A stretch of DNA of 7,334 nt from CAUZJO01 sp963580245 (GCA_963580245.1 CAUZJO010000179.1:1-7334); one strand, 5' to 3'. Numbered from the stretch's first letter, positions 1-7,096 are shown. Made by a program: numbers and translations. The notes: a model not told the origin generated them from the sequence alone.

Positions 1-1
1 T

Positions 2-127
2 GGGAGCGTGAATGACTGCAATCACAAGACTTATGATATCCCCCCGCCGGAAGAAGTCAAGCGCACAATTCGCCGTATGATGTTGAAATTATTAAGGTTA
101 GATGGTTTTAGGACGGGAACGAATTAG
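2..127 (+). CDS. Possible C-terminal end of a plus-strand gene (partial, hypothetical)
   Basis: Of the three plus frames at the left edge, only frame 2 is open. It gives 41 codons from the window edge to a TAG at 125-127. The peptide is hydrophilic and basic towards its end, with the stretch PPPEEVKRTIRRMMLKLLRL, which would form an amphipathic helix. Third-position GC is moderate in the first half and drops in the second half, so codon use gives only weak support. The gene would converge on the minus-strand operon, with only about 37 bp between the two stop codons. I do not recognise a family. A chance open frame of this length is possible, so this is tentative. Confidence 0.3.
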   Translation, partial: GSVNDCNHKTYDIPPPEEVKRTIRRMMLKLLRLDGFRTGTN

Positions 128-128
128 G

Positions 129-156
129 CGCGCTCATTCGCAAAGGCAAATCCGCG
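129..156. terminator. Candidate hairpin between convergent gene ends
   Basis: On the minus strand, 9 bases after the TAG at 165-167, ATTTGC (151-146) pairs with GCGAAT (141-136) across a CTTT loop, with one G-T wobble. CGCG (156-153) and CGCG (132-129) can extend the stem across a small internal loop. The hairpin fills the gap between the two convergent stop codons. There is no T-tract on either side, so intrinsic termination is not established. It may only be a 3'-end stabilising structure. Confidence 0.22.
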
Positions 157-164
157 AGAGCCGT

Positions 165-449
165 CTATTTGAGTCGATCCGCCCGCTCGGTGAAGCCGGT
201 GATCATCGTCGAGTTCGTGTTTATGTGCTCGGGCGCGGCGAACCACCAGGGATCGGCTCCCCAGACGCGCCGCGCCTTGTCGGCGTTCACAATGCGCGAG
301 GTGAGATTGGGCGTGAGCGAAATGACGACCGGTTTACCGTACGCCCGAATGACCTCGTGCTGCATCCGAAAAACTTCCCAGTTCCTGATCCAGGCGCCGG
401 ATTCCAGGTAATACATGTCGTGGTAATCCGTTTTTGTGGTCATTCCCAT
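165..449 (-). CDS. 94-aa coding fragment, probable frame-displaced C-terminus of the upstream 977-aa protein
   Basis: The frame has strongly coding codon use (mostly G or C in third position) and ends at TAG 165-167. The same coding character continues upstream of the only ATG (449): DLDPTALLLDNACGRGMG is readable from about 515 down, and no ATG, GTG or TTG lies in that extension. No ribosome-binding site precedes ATG 449 (the bases before it are GCGGCCGCGGC). It is therefore unlikely to be an independent gene. Skipping a single base near 514-516 joins it to the end of the 977-aa protein (DTRG followed by NKEGQRDLDP), giving a product of about 1,092 aa. Visible elements are two hydrophobic strand-like stretches (TALLLDNACG and KPVVISLTPN) separated by an aromatic helix (WIRNWEVFRMQHEVIRAYG). 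This strand-helix-strand pattern could belong to a TIM-barrel-like domain, but that is a guess. The alternative is a 5'-deleted remnant of a separate gene. Confidence 0.6.
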   Translation of the reverse strand: MGMTTKTDYHDMYYLESGAWIRNWEVFRMQHEVIRAYGKPVVISLTPNLTSRIVNADKARRVWGADPWWFAAPEHINTNSTMITGFTERADRLK

Positions 450-510
450 GCCGCGGCCGCAGGCGTTATCGAGGAGAAGCGCGGTGGGATCGAGATCGCG
501 CTGCCCTTCT

Positions 511-3444
511 TTATTCGCCTCGTGTGTCGACGATCAAGGAGACTTCCGCGAGCTCCATCCATGGCGCGGCCAGCATATCCAGATGCACAAGAAGCAGGCC
601 GTATTCCTGATTGAATTCAAAGTCAGGCACGGAGTGTTTCTGCGCTTGAATCATTTCGATTGCGTGGGGCGGGGCCGAAAGGCCACCGATCGCCACGGCG
701 AAACCGCTGGTGGCCACGGAGACTTTGCGGGGTGGCCGTGGTTTCAAGCGCAAGGAAAGACGATGGTCCCCCCACTGGGCCGACAGCACCTGGCCCTCGG
801 GCGTTACGTGGAGATTGCGCCCATTGGCGGCAACGACGGTCGTTTCCGGAATCACCAGCCGGCGATGGAGCAGCGCGAGCGCGCGAGCCGGCCGGTCGTC
901 CCAATAATAGGCTTCCATGCCGATATTTATAATTCGATCGTTGCGAGCGTCGATCCAGTGCGCCCAGGTTCGGGAGCCGGGCGGCTTGGCGGTGCTCAGC
1001 GCCCAAAGAATAATGCCTTCGGAAATTGAATCGAAGGGGAATGAAAACTCATGGTATTGGGAAAGTTCAGCCAGGGCCTTGGCGTACTCCACGCCCGTAA
1101 ATGAGACGGGCGTGCCGACGAACGGGTAATGACCATGGGCCGCGCCGATGTAAGCCAGCGTCGTATATTTGCCGACAATGTCCGACCCGGCGTCCCATGT
1201 GTAGAGGAACGGCAATCCCTTCCAGGCCCATTGCTCGGCGCACTCGAGCCACTGGCGATCGCCGGTCAGCCGATACCCTTCGACAAATGTCTTGATCGCA
1301 TAGCCGGCGCCCATCTGGCCGGTGTTGTGGAGCGGAGCTTCCCAGATTTCGGCGCCTTCGGGCCGGTTAAATTGACTGATCCGGTCCAGCGCGAGCTTGG
1401 CCGACTCGATCAAGTCCGGTCGCCCTGAAAGGCGCGCCGCCTGCAGGAGCTTGGAGGCTTTATCGGGATAGATGCCGCTGATGCCGCCATGAGTCGTGCA
1501 GGTGCCGATCGTGGTCTTGCCCGGCGGCGCATAACGTGACAGGACGTGCGCGCCCAGGGGACCGTGTTCCCGCCACGGCCAGCCCCCGATCAGCCGGCGC
1601 TGCACGGCGGGCCCCGGATCGCGCGCCCAATCGATCGGCCAGGAGCCGTCTTCATCCTGCAACTTCCGCCAGGCCATCCCCTCGGCGACGATCTCCATGC
1701 TTCGTCCCACGATGGAGCGGCGGTCGCCTTCTCCTCCTCCCAGAACGGAATCCTTGATATACCAGTAGTAGTCCACGAGGTCGACTTGGGGTATTTCGCC
1801 AAACCCCCAAAACTGGAGTTCTTCCTCGATGCTGCGCGTGATGGCCGGGGGATCGGGAATGCCATGGGTTTCGTACCAAGTCCAGATCGGACTCAAATCT
1901 TCGGCATCCATCGCGCTGATAATGCGGAACTGGAGCCGAAGAGGTTTTTCGGGCGCAAGTGGATACGGATGAGTCGCCTCAAGCCGATTGCGCTCCACCC
2001 ATTGCGGCATCGCCGGCAGGAATAGGCCCATCAGATGATGGTTGTAGCCCTGCAGCCAGTTGTGCGAGGCGAACACGGCCGCGGGGCGATCGTGCTCGCC
2101 GTCCCATTTCTGGAGCGGGTCCCACATCAGCCCAACCATGCGCCGATCGGTGGTCACGCCCATGACGGGTACCGCGATCTCGTTGGGATGGGGGACGTAA
2201 CGCTCCAATCTTTTGAGCGTCGCTTTGGCCGGCCGGACAATGCTCGAAGAACGCTCCTCCGCGGTCAGCCACTCAATGCCCGGAAAATGAGCCGAATCCT
2301 TGCGGATACCCGTTTCGCGTTCCCCCGCCATCAGGAATGGGCTGTGGAAGGCCAGCAGTTCCCTCGGGCCGTCCGCGGCGAGCGAGCAGTTTACCTCCAC
2401 CTGATTGTTTTCGATGATTTGGAAGGTTACGCGGGCCGTCCAGTTTACGCCGTCGGCATCCGTCCAGGAGTCGACGAAGGTCGCGCTATCGTCAGTGGAA
2501 TCTTCGACCTGGCAGGCGAGCATGCGTTCCTGGTCGCCCCCGCTATCGCGATAAATGACCTTACCCAGCGAGCGGCCCATGGCCAGCCGGATGCGCGAGA
2601 CGCCGTCAATCCCATCCACCGCGAATATGCGGTAACCTTCTTCTTCCTTCAGGAATTTCAGCTCAAGATTGTCGCGCGCCAACGCCAGCAGGTTATCGGA
2701 AGCTGGATTGTCTGCCCATAAAAGCGGCGGAACGGTGGCCAGCAACTCCATTTGGGGAATGACTGCGGTTTCAATGGAAGCCGTATCGACAGGCGCTTCG
2801 CCCGCGGCCTTGCGGGTGGTCACGGTGAGCGATCTCTGGCCGGGGGTGGAAGCTTGCAGTTCCCATGTCAGTTCGGCGCTCGCGCCAGGCGCAAGTTCTT
2901 CCTGGAGACGCTGGGCGGCTTCGCCCGCCAGGGCCAGTCCCCCGCCGGCCGACACCTCGACCGCGGCGCCGGCCGCGAGAACCGCGTTGCCGATATTGTG
3001 CAGCCGGACTCGCATTCGATTCGCTTCTCCTGGATAGGTGAAAGCTTTCTCCAGGATCGGTTCAACCAGCAGGTTGGCGGCCAGGGGCACATCAAGTTCG
3101 GTATTGTTCCAGTAGATTTTCAACCGCGTTGCATCGGCGCGGCGGCCGACGATGGGCCACTTGAACAGATGTTGCTGTTGGGCGGCGATGGTGGCCTGGA
3201 TCTGGGCCGGTCCTTCCAGCTTCAGCCCCGGATAAACTTCCAGCGACGCGCTCGCCGTTTGATCCGAATCGGTCATGTTTTGTACCAGGAAGATCACTTC
3301 GAACTGCTCGGTCCGCGCGGGATTTTCCCAGACGCCCCGGCTTATGGCTTGAACGGCATCGGGAACCTGCGCGTCGGCGGAAGCCCGCGCCCAGTCAGTG
3401 CCCGCGAGCAGAGTCAACATCAGAAGCCGGGACAGAATCCGCAT
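511..3444 (-). CDS. Large exported protein: beta-rich N-terminal domains plus alpha/alpha-toroid-like domain (putative carbohydrate-active)
   Basis: A 977-aa protein with an N-terminal signal peptide: R2 and R6, a hydrophobic core at residues 7-14, and overlapping AxA cleavage sites at ARA (19-21), ASA (21-23) and ADA (23-25). Residues about 40-115 and 125-230 alternate strand-like stretches (VIFLVQNMTDSDQTASASLE; MRVRLHNIGN...ELAPGASAELTWEL), the pattern of CARDB/NEW3-type Ig-like modules. Residues about 255-520 look like a large beta-sandwich of the kind that precedes alpha/alpha-barrel glycosidases and lyases. Residues about 535-850 are helical and rich in Trp, Tyr and His, with DGSWP at 599-603, THGGISGIYPDKASKLL near 651 and HNTGQMGAGYAIKTFVEGY near 706, consistent with an (alpha/alpha) toroid. 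A short beta tail follows. The fold reading is inference; no family or catalytic residue could be fixed. It starts 26 bp after the small gene's stop, behind only a weak GAGA-like ribosome site. Its end may be premature (see 165-449). Confidence 0.85.
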   Translation of the reverse strand: MRILSRLLMLTLLAGTDWARASADAQVPDAVQAISRGVWENPARTEQFEVIFLVQNMTDSDQTASASLEVYPGLKLEGPAQIQATIAAQQQHLFKWPIVGRRADATRLKIYWNNTELDVPLAANLLVEPILEKAFTYPGEANRMRVRLHNIGNAVLAAGAAVEVSAGGGLALAGEAAQRLQEELAPGASAELTWELQASTPGQRSLTVTTRKAAGEAPVDTASIETAVIPQMELLATVPPLLWADNPASDNLLALARDNLELKFLKEEEGYRIFAVDGIDGVSRIRLAMGRSLGKVIYRDSGGDQERMLACQVEDSTDDSATFVDSWTDADGVNWTARVTFQIIENNQVEVNCSLAADGPRELLAFHSPFLMAGERETGIRKDSAHFPGIEWLTAEERSSSIVRPAKATLKRLERYVPHPNEIAVPVMGVTTDRRMVGLMWDPLQKWDGEHDRPAAVFASHNWLQGYNHHLMGLFLPAMPQWVERNRLEATHPYPLAPEKPLRLQFRIISAMDAEDLSPIWTWYETHGIPDPPAITRSIEEELQFWGFGEIPQVDLVDYYWYIKDSVLGGGEGDRRSIVGRSMEIVAEGMAWRKLQDEDGSWPIDWARDPGPAVQRRLIGGWPWREHGPLGAHVLSRYAPPGKTTIGTCTTHGGISGIYPDKASKLLQAARLSGRPDLIESAKLALDRISQFNRPEGAEIWEAPLHNTGQMGAGYAIKTFVEGYRLTGDRQWLECAEQWAWKGLPFLYTWDAGSDIVGKYTTLAYIGAAHGHYPFVGTPVSFTGVEYAKALAELSQYHEFSFPFDSISEGIILWALSTAKPPGSRTWAHWIDARNDRIINIGMEAYYWDDRPARALALLHRRLVIPETTVVAANGRNLHVTPEGQVLSAQWGDHRLSLRLKPRPPRKVSVATSGFAVAIGGLSAPPHAIEMIQAQKHSVPDFEFNQEYGLLLVHLDMLAAPWMELAEVSLIVDTRGE

Positions 3445-3470
3445 AACAGGTCTCGTTTCGGAAAAAATGT

Positions 3471-3617
3471 CTACCAGTCCAGCTCATCTTCGGGCACGAA
3501 GCGGATTACCCTGCGCAGGCGCGCCTCATCCTGGCGCCAGTCGTTGCGCGTATAGAACGGGTAAAGCACCGGCGGATCGTTCTTCGGCCAGGATCTCTTT
3601 CCCATGAGAGTTCGCAT
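3471..3617 (-). CDS. Small 48-aa protein between the two large exported proteins (hypothetical)
   Basis: This short frame runs from ATG 3617 to TAG 3471-3473. From residue 9 on, 33 of 40 codons end in G or C, as in the neighbouring genes, so it is very likely coding. The protein is hydrophilic, with no signal peptide or membrane segment. Readable stretches are SWPKNDPPVLYPFYTRNDW and DEARLRRVIRFVPEDELDW: an aromatic, proline-containing first half, then a charged helix and an acidic tail ending in Trp. It sits in the operon 23 bp after the 886-aa gene and 26 bp before the 977-aa gene. The start is uncertain. The only good ribosome-binding site (AAGGA, 3638-3642) serves ATG 3630, which is in the preceding frame and would give a 34-aa peptide stopping at 3526. 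If one base near 3602 is surplus, ATG 3630 would read through into this frame for a 52-aa protein. No family recognised. Confidence 0.6.
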   Translation of the reverse strand: MRTLMGKRSWPKNDPPVLYPFYTRNDWRQDEARLRRVIRFVPEDELDW

Positions 3618-3637
3618 GGATATTCTTCATGAGTCAA

Positions 3638-3642
3638 TCCTT
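3638..3642 (-). promoter_or_regulatory. Ribosome-binding site for the small gene, overlapping the upstream stop codon
   Basis: On the minus strand AAGGA lies 7 nt before ATG 3630 and shares two bases with the TAA stop (3641-3643) of the 886-aa gene. This is the best Shine-Dalgarno match in the operon, and its position predicts translational coupling. It points to ATG 3630 as the original start of the small gene, although that ATG is one frame away from the long coding stretch. Confidence 0.6.
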
Positions 3643-6301
3643 ATTCTTTAAGCCGCCACTCAAAGGCGCGCTTTTTAAGCTGCTGATCCGGCCCATCCAT
3701 CGGCAAACTGAACGTCAAGTCCCAGCACCCGGATTGTGGATTATAATCGGCCTGCCACCAGTCGTTACCCACTTCGGAAGACTGATCGATGAGCTCGGTT
3801 CCCCCCTGGTCTATGCACTTCAGGGTGAATGGCCCATTTTGCGCCGCGCCGCTGATGGTGACCGGAACGTAACCCGCGCCACCCTTGACCGTGAAGCGAG
3901 CGAAGCGACCGCCTTCCGCTCGCACGCGCACGGGGAAACGCGATTCGACGGCCCCGGCGTGAGAGCTTACCTCCAAGTGGTTCTGCTTGGCCTCGCGGTG
4001 AACGATTGGCCAACTGTCGGGATGCGTGGCCAAGGCTGTTCGCAACGCTTGGTTGGGACCATAATAATCCTCGGCTCGCTGCGGCAGGATCAACATCTCG
4101 ACTTGAGCTTCGACGTAGTCACCTGGCGCCAACTCGGCCAGGCCACGCGGCGGTGATAACTCGACCGCGGCGCTCGGCGGGCCATTCTCCGTGCCGAAGA
4201 TCGAATAGAATGGCTCCGGCCGGTCCACGCCGCCCAGACGCGCGCGCCAAGCTCGGACGATCAGCCCACGGTTGGCCCAGGCTCCCTGGTCACCATGGTA
4301 GTATTTCTCGGGCGCGGTCAACTTGATCCCCCGGTGGAGCGAGAACCAGGGAACATCGCCCATAAGCGGCATCCCCCGTCGTGAATATTCAAGCCCACCG
4401 CGCTCGGGTGCCCATTTTTCTTCCAGCCCTTTCAGCGTTCCGCGCGCCAGTTCGCCGTACTGGTGGCCGTCGTAGCCGTCCGCGCCCATCTGGAAGAAAG
4501 CCAAGCGATCGATCTTATCGATCTTTTTGCGTATGTCGTAGCGCATCGAGTAAAACGCGCGCACGTAGTCGTCGGTGCGCCAACTCCGCGTTCGGATGCG
4601 CGACTGGATCGCGCCGTCGGCCGCTTCCCCCGCGTAGGTCACATCGGAGAGCACTGGACCATGGCTCGCATAGAAGGTTTTTTGTCGGCTAAGATACTCA
4701 CGCTTTCCGTCACGGTAGAGCACGAGAAAATCCGCGCCGCCGACGTTATGCGTCCAATTCCACTTTTTCTTGGGTTCCTTGCCCATCCCCCAGACCATGA
4801 GCGGCCGCATGTCATCCACCATTGCCCGGCCAAGGTTAATATCCGGGTCATAACATATGCTTTCGCCAAAGGAACCGATGGCCAACTGGTCCCAGAGTTG
4901 ATGGCCGGATATCTGACCCAAGCGCAGATCGGTATATCCGACGAGCGAAAGCTGAGCGTGCGAGACGGCGGGCGCACCGCCCCATTGCGCGTAAGCCAGA
5001 TCGAATTCAATCTCGGTTTCCGCGTGCGGGCCAAGCGTCAGCATCGTAAGGCCGCTGAACCAACTCGATGGATTAAGCGGGTTGGGTTTCTGGGCATCGA
5101 CATGCCAGTCCTTTGAAATCTGTACTGGCAGGCCCAACGGATAGCCGCACGCGTCGCGCAGCACCGGTGACATCCCCGTGATACCGAACGATCCGCAGCG
5201 TCGCGAATCTTTGGAGAAATTCAATCGGAGTGTGCGGGTGGTTGGTTCCGGATTGGAAAGCTTCAGTTGCACCCGCTCCATTTTCCAGATGTCGCTGTTT
5301 TCCCCCAGTTCAATCTCATAACAGCCGCGCACTGGATCATGGGTCACCGGGCACTCGCCAGAGGTGGGACCCATCGCGGAGGCTTTGATGATGCGAGTCC
5401 CTGGTCCGACCAACGGCTGGTAAATTGCGGCTTTCTCTAGCATTCCGGCCTGGCTGACTTTCTCGGCGGCGGGAACGATGATGATGGAGAATGAAGGACC
5501 GATTCCCGCGGTTAGCGTACGCTGAGCGGTTGAACAGCTAATCTTCCCACGTTTGCCTGTAAAGTATTGCAATGCATCGGGTGGATTCAGCAGCGCTAGG
5601 CCGCAACCGCCTGAATCATGGATGGCCAGGCCCGTCTTGTTCGGCGCGCCCGATTCTTTTTGCATGGCCTCACCGTACGGCTCGATCTCCGCCCAAACCG
5701 ACGGTATCGCCAGCGCGGCCGAAAGCGTCACGCTCGTGAATTCCTTTGACACTCGTTCAATGTTGAGCGTCGCGGAGAGTCGATCGCTCCAGCACCAAAA
5801 CTCCAGGGAAGCCTCAATGTCGGCTAATTGCGCGCCGTCCGCGGCGTGAAATTTCACATCATGAATCGTGAAATGTTGAAGGTATTTGCCGACCCGGTAA
5901 AGCAGGACATATTGCGGTTCCGGGGCCCCCGCGTCGGCGATGTATTCCTTGCCATCGATTGCCAATGAAAACGTCAGCGTCGTTTCGGGTAGTCGCCCTA
6001 GCAAACCGTTCCCTTGAATCACGGCCTGCTCCGCCGGCAATGGCCGCGAAATCGGCCCCAATCGTTCGATGCGCGCCCTCGACGCGTTGATCAGCGCGGC
6101 GTAGCGGTTCGTCTGCACGGCAAAGGCAATATCCCCCTTCGCATCGCGCCCGCGCCAACCATGCGGGTAGTAGCCAAACGTGTAATCACCGGCATGCTGT
6201 ATCAGGGCCGCGGTGGGGGCCGTCGTGATCCCCTCTCCTTCGGCTGACCAAACTATCTGGGCCAGGCACATTATGCCGAGTATCGAAGGAATAATTCGCA
6301 T
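3641..6301 (-). CDS. Large exported beta-rich protein of unknown family (886 aa)
   Basis: An 886-aa protein beginning with a signal peptide: R2, a hydrophobic core at residues 4-17, and a likely cut near VWSA at 17-20. C12 is not in a lipobox, so it is probably not a lipoprotein. The rest is dominated by short beta-strand-like stretches with many Gly, Trp and Tyr and few long helices; ten cysteines follow the signal peptide (for example C170, C233, C256, C317, C327, C369, C385, C483, C829, C859). Distinctive segments are QLAIGSFGESICYDPDINLG (about 472-491), WGMGKEPKKKWNWTHNVGGA (504-523), FFQMGADGYDGHQYGELARG (602-621) and GMPLMGDVPWFSLHRG (643-658). Residues about 797-868 resemble a terminal Ig-like sandwich. 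I do not recognise the family. A role in binding or processing an extracellular glycan fits the partner gene downstream, but this is inference. The start has a modest GGGA site 6 nt upstream. The gene begins 45 bp after the broken upstream gene. Confidence 0.85.
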   Translation of the reverse strand: MRIIPSILGIMCLAQIVWSAEGEGITTAPTAALIQHAGDYTFGYYPHGWRGRDAKGDIAFAVQTNRYAALINASRARIERLGPISRPLPAEQAVIQGNGLLGRLPETTLTFSLAIDGKEYIADAGAPEPQYVLLYRVGKYLQHFTIHDVKFHAADGAQLADIEASLEFWCWSDRLSATLNIERVSKEFTSVTLSAALAIPSVWAEIEPYGEAMQKESGAPNKTGLAIHDSGGCGLALLNPPDALQYFTGKRGKISCSTAQRTLTAGIGPSFSIIIVPAAEKVSQAGMLEKAAIYQPLVGPGTRIIKASAMGPTSGECPVTHDPVRGCYEIELGENSDIWKMERVQLKLSNPEPTTRTLRLNFSKDSRRCGSFGITGMSPVLRDACGYPLGLPVQISKDWHVDAQKPNPLNPSSWFSGLTMLTLGPHAETEIEFDLAYAQWGGAPAVSHAQLSLVGYTDLRLGQISGHQLWDQLAIGSFGESICYDPDINLGRAMVDDMRPLMVWGMGKEPKKKWNWTHNVGGADFLVLYRDGKREYLSRQKTFYASHGPVLSDVTYAGEAADGAIQSRIRTRSWRTDDYVRAFYSMRYDIRKKIDKIDRLAFFQMGADGYDGHQYGELARGTLKGLEEKWAPERGGLEYSRRGMPLMGDVPWFSLHRGIKLTAPEKYYHGDQGAWANRGLIVRAWRARLGGVDRPEPFYSIFGTENGPPSAAVELSPPRGLAELAPGDYVEAQVEMLILPQRAEDYYGPNQALRTALATHPDSWPIVHREAKQNHLEVSSHAGAVESRFPVRVRAEGGRFARFTVKGGAGYVPVTISGAAQNGPFTLKCIDQGGTELIDQSSEVGNDWWQADYNPQSGCWDLTFSLPMDGPDQQLKKRAFEWRLKE

Positions 6302-6346
6302 ATGCTTTCCCGTGGTCTAATAGGCGCGTATCGCCGTCGGATTACA

Positions 6347-6677
6347 TTACCATTCAAACTCTCGCCCGGGCGCGAGCCGTATCATCCGTGGGCCATCCTC
6401 CCCCCCCCGTCGCTCCACGTGTGGAATGGGTAAACGCTCTTGATCTTCAGGTTCTGCGGGCGCCAGATATTCACCACGCTGCATCCTTTCAGGTCGATCG
6501 TGAATACACGCTGGAAGGTGGTGATCCCACGAGTCCCGAGCCGGAGCGGGAATTCGATCACGGTCCTTTTTGGCCTTTATCCAACGTGTTATGGGGTTTT
6601 CCGGCGCGGCGGCATCCGCGAACACCTTGTCGAACTGAGCCTTTCGCGTCGATGGGATCCTTTTCGCGGTGGAGCAT
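6347..6677 (-). pseudogene. C-terminal gene remnant broken by about three single-base frame changes
   Basis: Coding-like sequence passes between all three minus frames. A first frame from ATG 6677 reads MLHREKDPIDAK. Near 6640-6645 it moves to a second frame reading AQFDKVFADAAAPENPITRW. At the five-A run (6567-6571) it moves to a third frame reading RTVIEFPLRLGTRGITTFQR, then VFTIDLKGCSVVNIWRP and SVYPFHTWSDGGG. At the nine-G run (6400-6408) it returns to the second frame for EDGPRMIRLAPGREFEW and TAA 6347-6349. Each piece abuts the next at a short homopolymer, and the joined peptide of about 110 aa is smooth and beta-strand-rich. One extra base at each of the first two sites and one missing G at the third would restore one frame. 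No start with a ribosome site is evident, so only the 3' part of a gene may remain. It lies 45 bp upstream of the 886-aa gene on the same strand. No family recognised. Confidence 0.5.
6400..6408 (-). repeat. Nine-base G homopolymer inside coding remnant
   Basis: The minus strand carries an uninterrupted run of nine Gs (C on the plus strand) exactly where the coding frame is lost. Ten Gs would give D-G-G-G-E-D and the C-terminal tail; nine give a short alternative end, GRMAHG followed by a stop. Such tracts are prone to slippage in the cell and to miscalling in sequencing. Confidence 0.7.
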
Positions 6678-6795
6678 CGCTTATGGGATCATTCTAACCC
6701 GTCGAATACCGGGGTCAAGCCAGAAGAGGAGAAAGGATAGAAATTGCGGGTAGATAATGACTCGCTCGGGGCGGGAGTGGGGTGAGGTTGCGGCG

Positions 6796-6818
6796 CATGG
6801 GCCAGCTCGGAGCCCATG
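6796..6818. promoter_or_regulatory. Inverted repeat CATGGGC-N9-GCCCATG
   Basis: A perfect 7-bp inverted repeat with a 9-base spacer (CAGCTCGGA) lies in the divergent intergenic region. It could be an operator for a dimeric regulator or a weak hairpin. It has no T-tract, so it is not a convincing terminator. Function is inferred from position only. Confidence 0.3.
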
Positions 6819-7096
6819 TCGCTGCTCGAATGCGATGACCAAAACATCAAGGTGTTTAATATCACTTTCACAATGACGACTCTTGGGCCCAAAATGGCTG
6901 AACGAGCATCAACACTGGACAGGACAGGACAGTTTCTTCCATGACGACCCGACGACCTGCCGGACGATCCAACGAGCTCGAGAGAGGATTCTTTTTGTTG
7001 ATGGGAGCATCGACCATGTTGTAAAGTGTCTTGGTCTTTTTTGAATTGACGCAACGAGAAGAACTAATGGAAGTGGACCTGACTAAGTCGCGACCT

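Noticed and set aside
12..60. Lipoprotein lipobox in the 886-aa protein (C12) was considered; the coordinates given are residue numbers of that protein
   Set aside because: The residues before C12 (LGIM) do not match the lipobox pattern and a standard signal-peptidase site follows near residues 19-20.
505..520. Programmed ribosomal frameshift at the end of the 977-aa gene
   Set aside because: No X-XXY-YYZ slippery heptamer and no evident downstream stem; the stop context GGCGAATAAAG does not fit a known +1 site either.
102..614. Plus-strand ORF of 170 aa
   Set aside because: Antisense to the 94-aa fragment and the end of the 977-aa gene; Arg-rich low-quality peptide typical of a shadow frame in high-GC DNA.
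2752..3555. Plus-strand ORF of 267 aa
   Set aside because: Opposite the N-terminal part of the 977-aa gene, which has a signal peptide and clear coding character; the antisense peptide is rich in Gly and Arg with no motif.
4463..5116. Plus-strand ORF of 217 aa, and the 228-aa ORF at 2035-2721
   Set aside because: Both lie wholly inside the two large minus-strand genes and mirror their codon periodicity.
6835..6862. Possible promoter ATGACC-N16-TAATAT for the prepilin
   Set aside because: Each hexamer matches only 4 of 6 consensus bases and it would leave a leader of about 240 nt; too weak to annotate.
6917..6931. Three tandem copies of GGACA
   Set aside because: Too short to be more than a chance microsatellite; no linked structure.
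6689..7054. Minus-strand ORF of 121 aa with a TTG start
   Set aside because: Ser/His-rich composition, no ribosome site, codon use unlike the neighbouring genes, and located in the divergent intergenic region.
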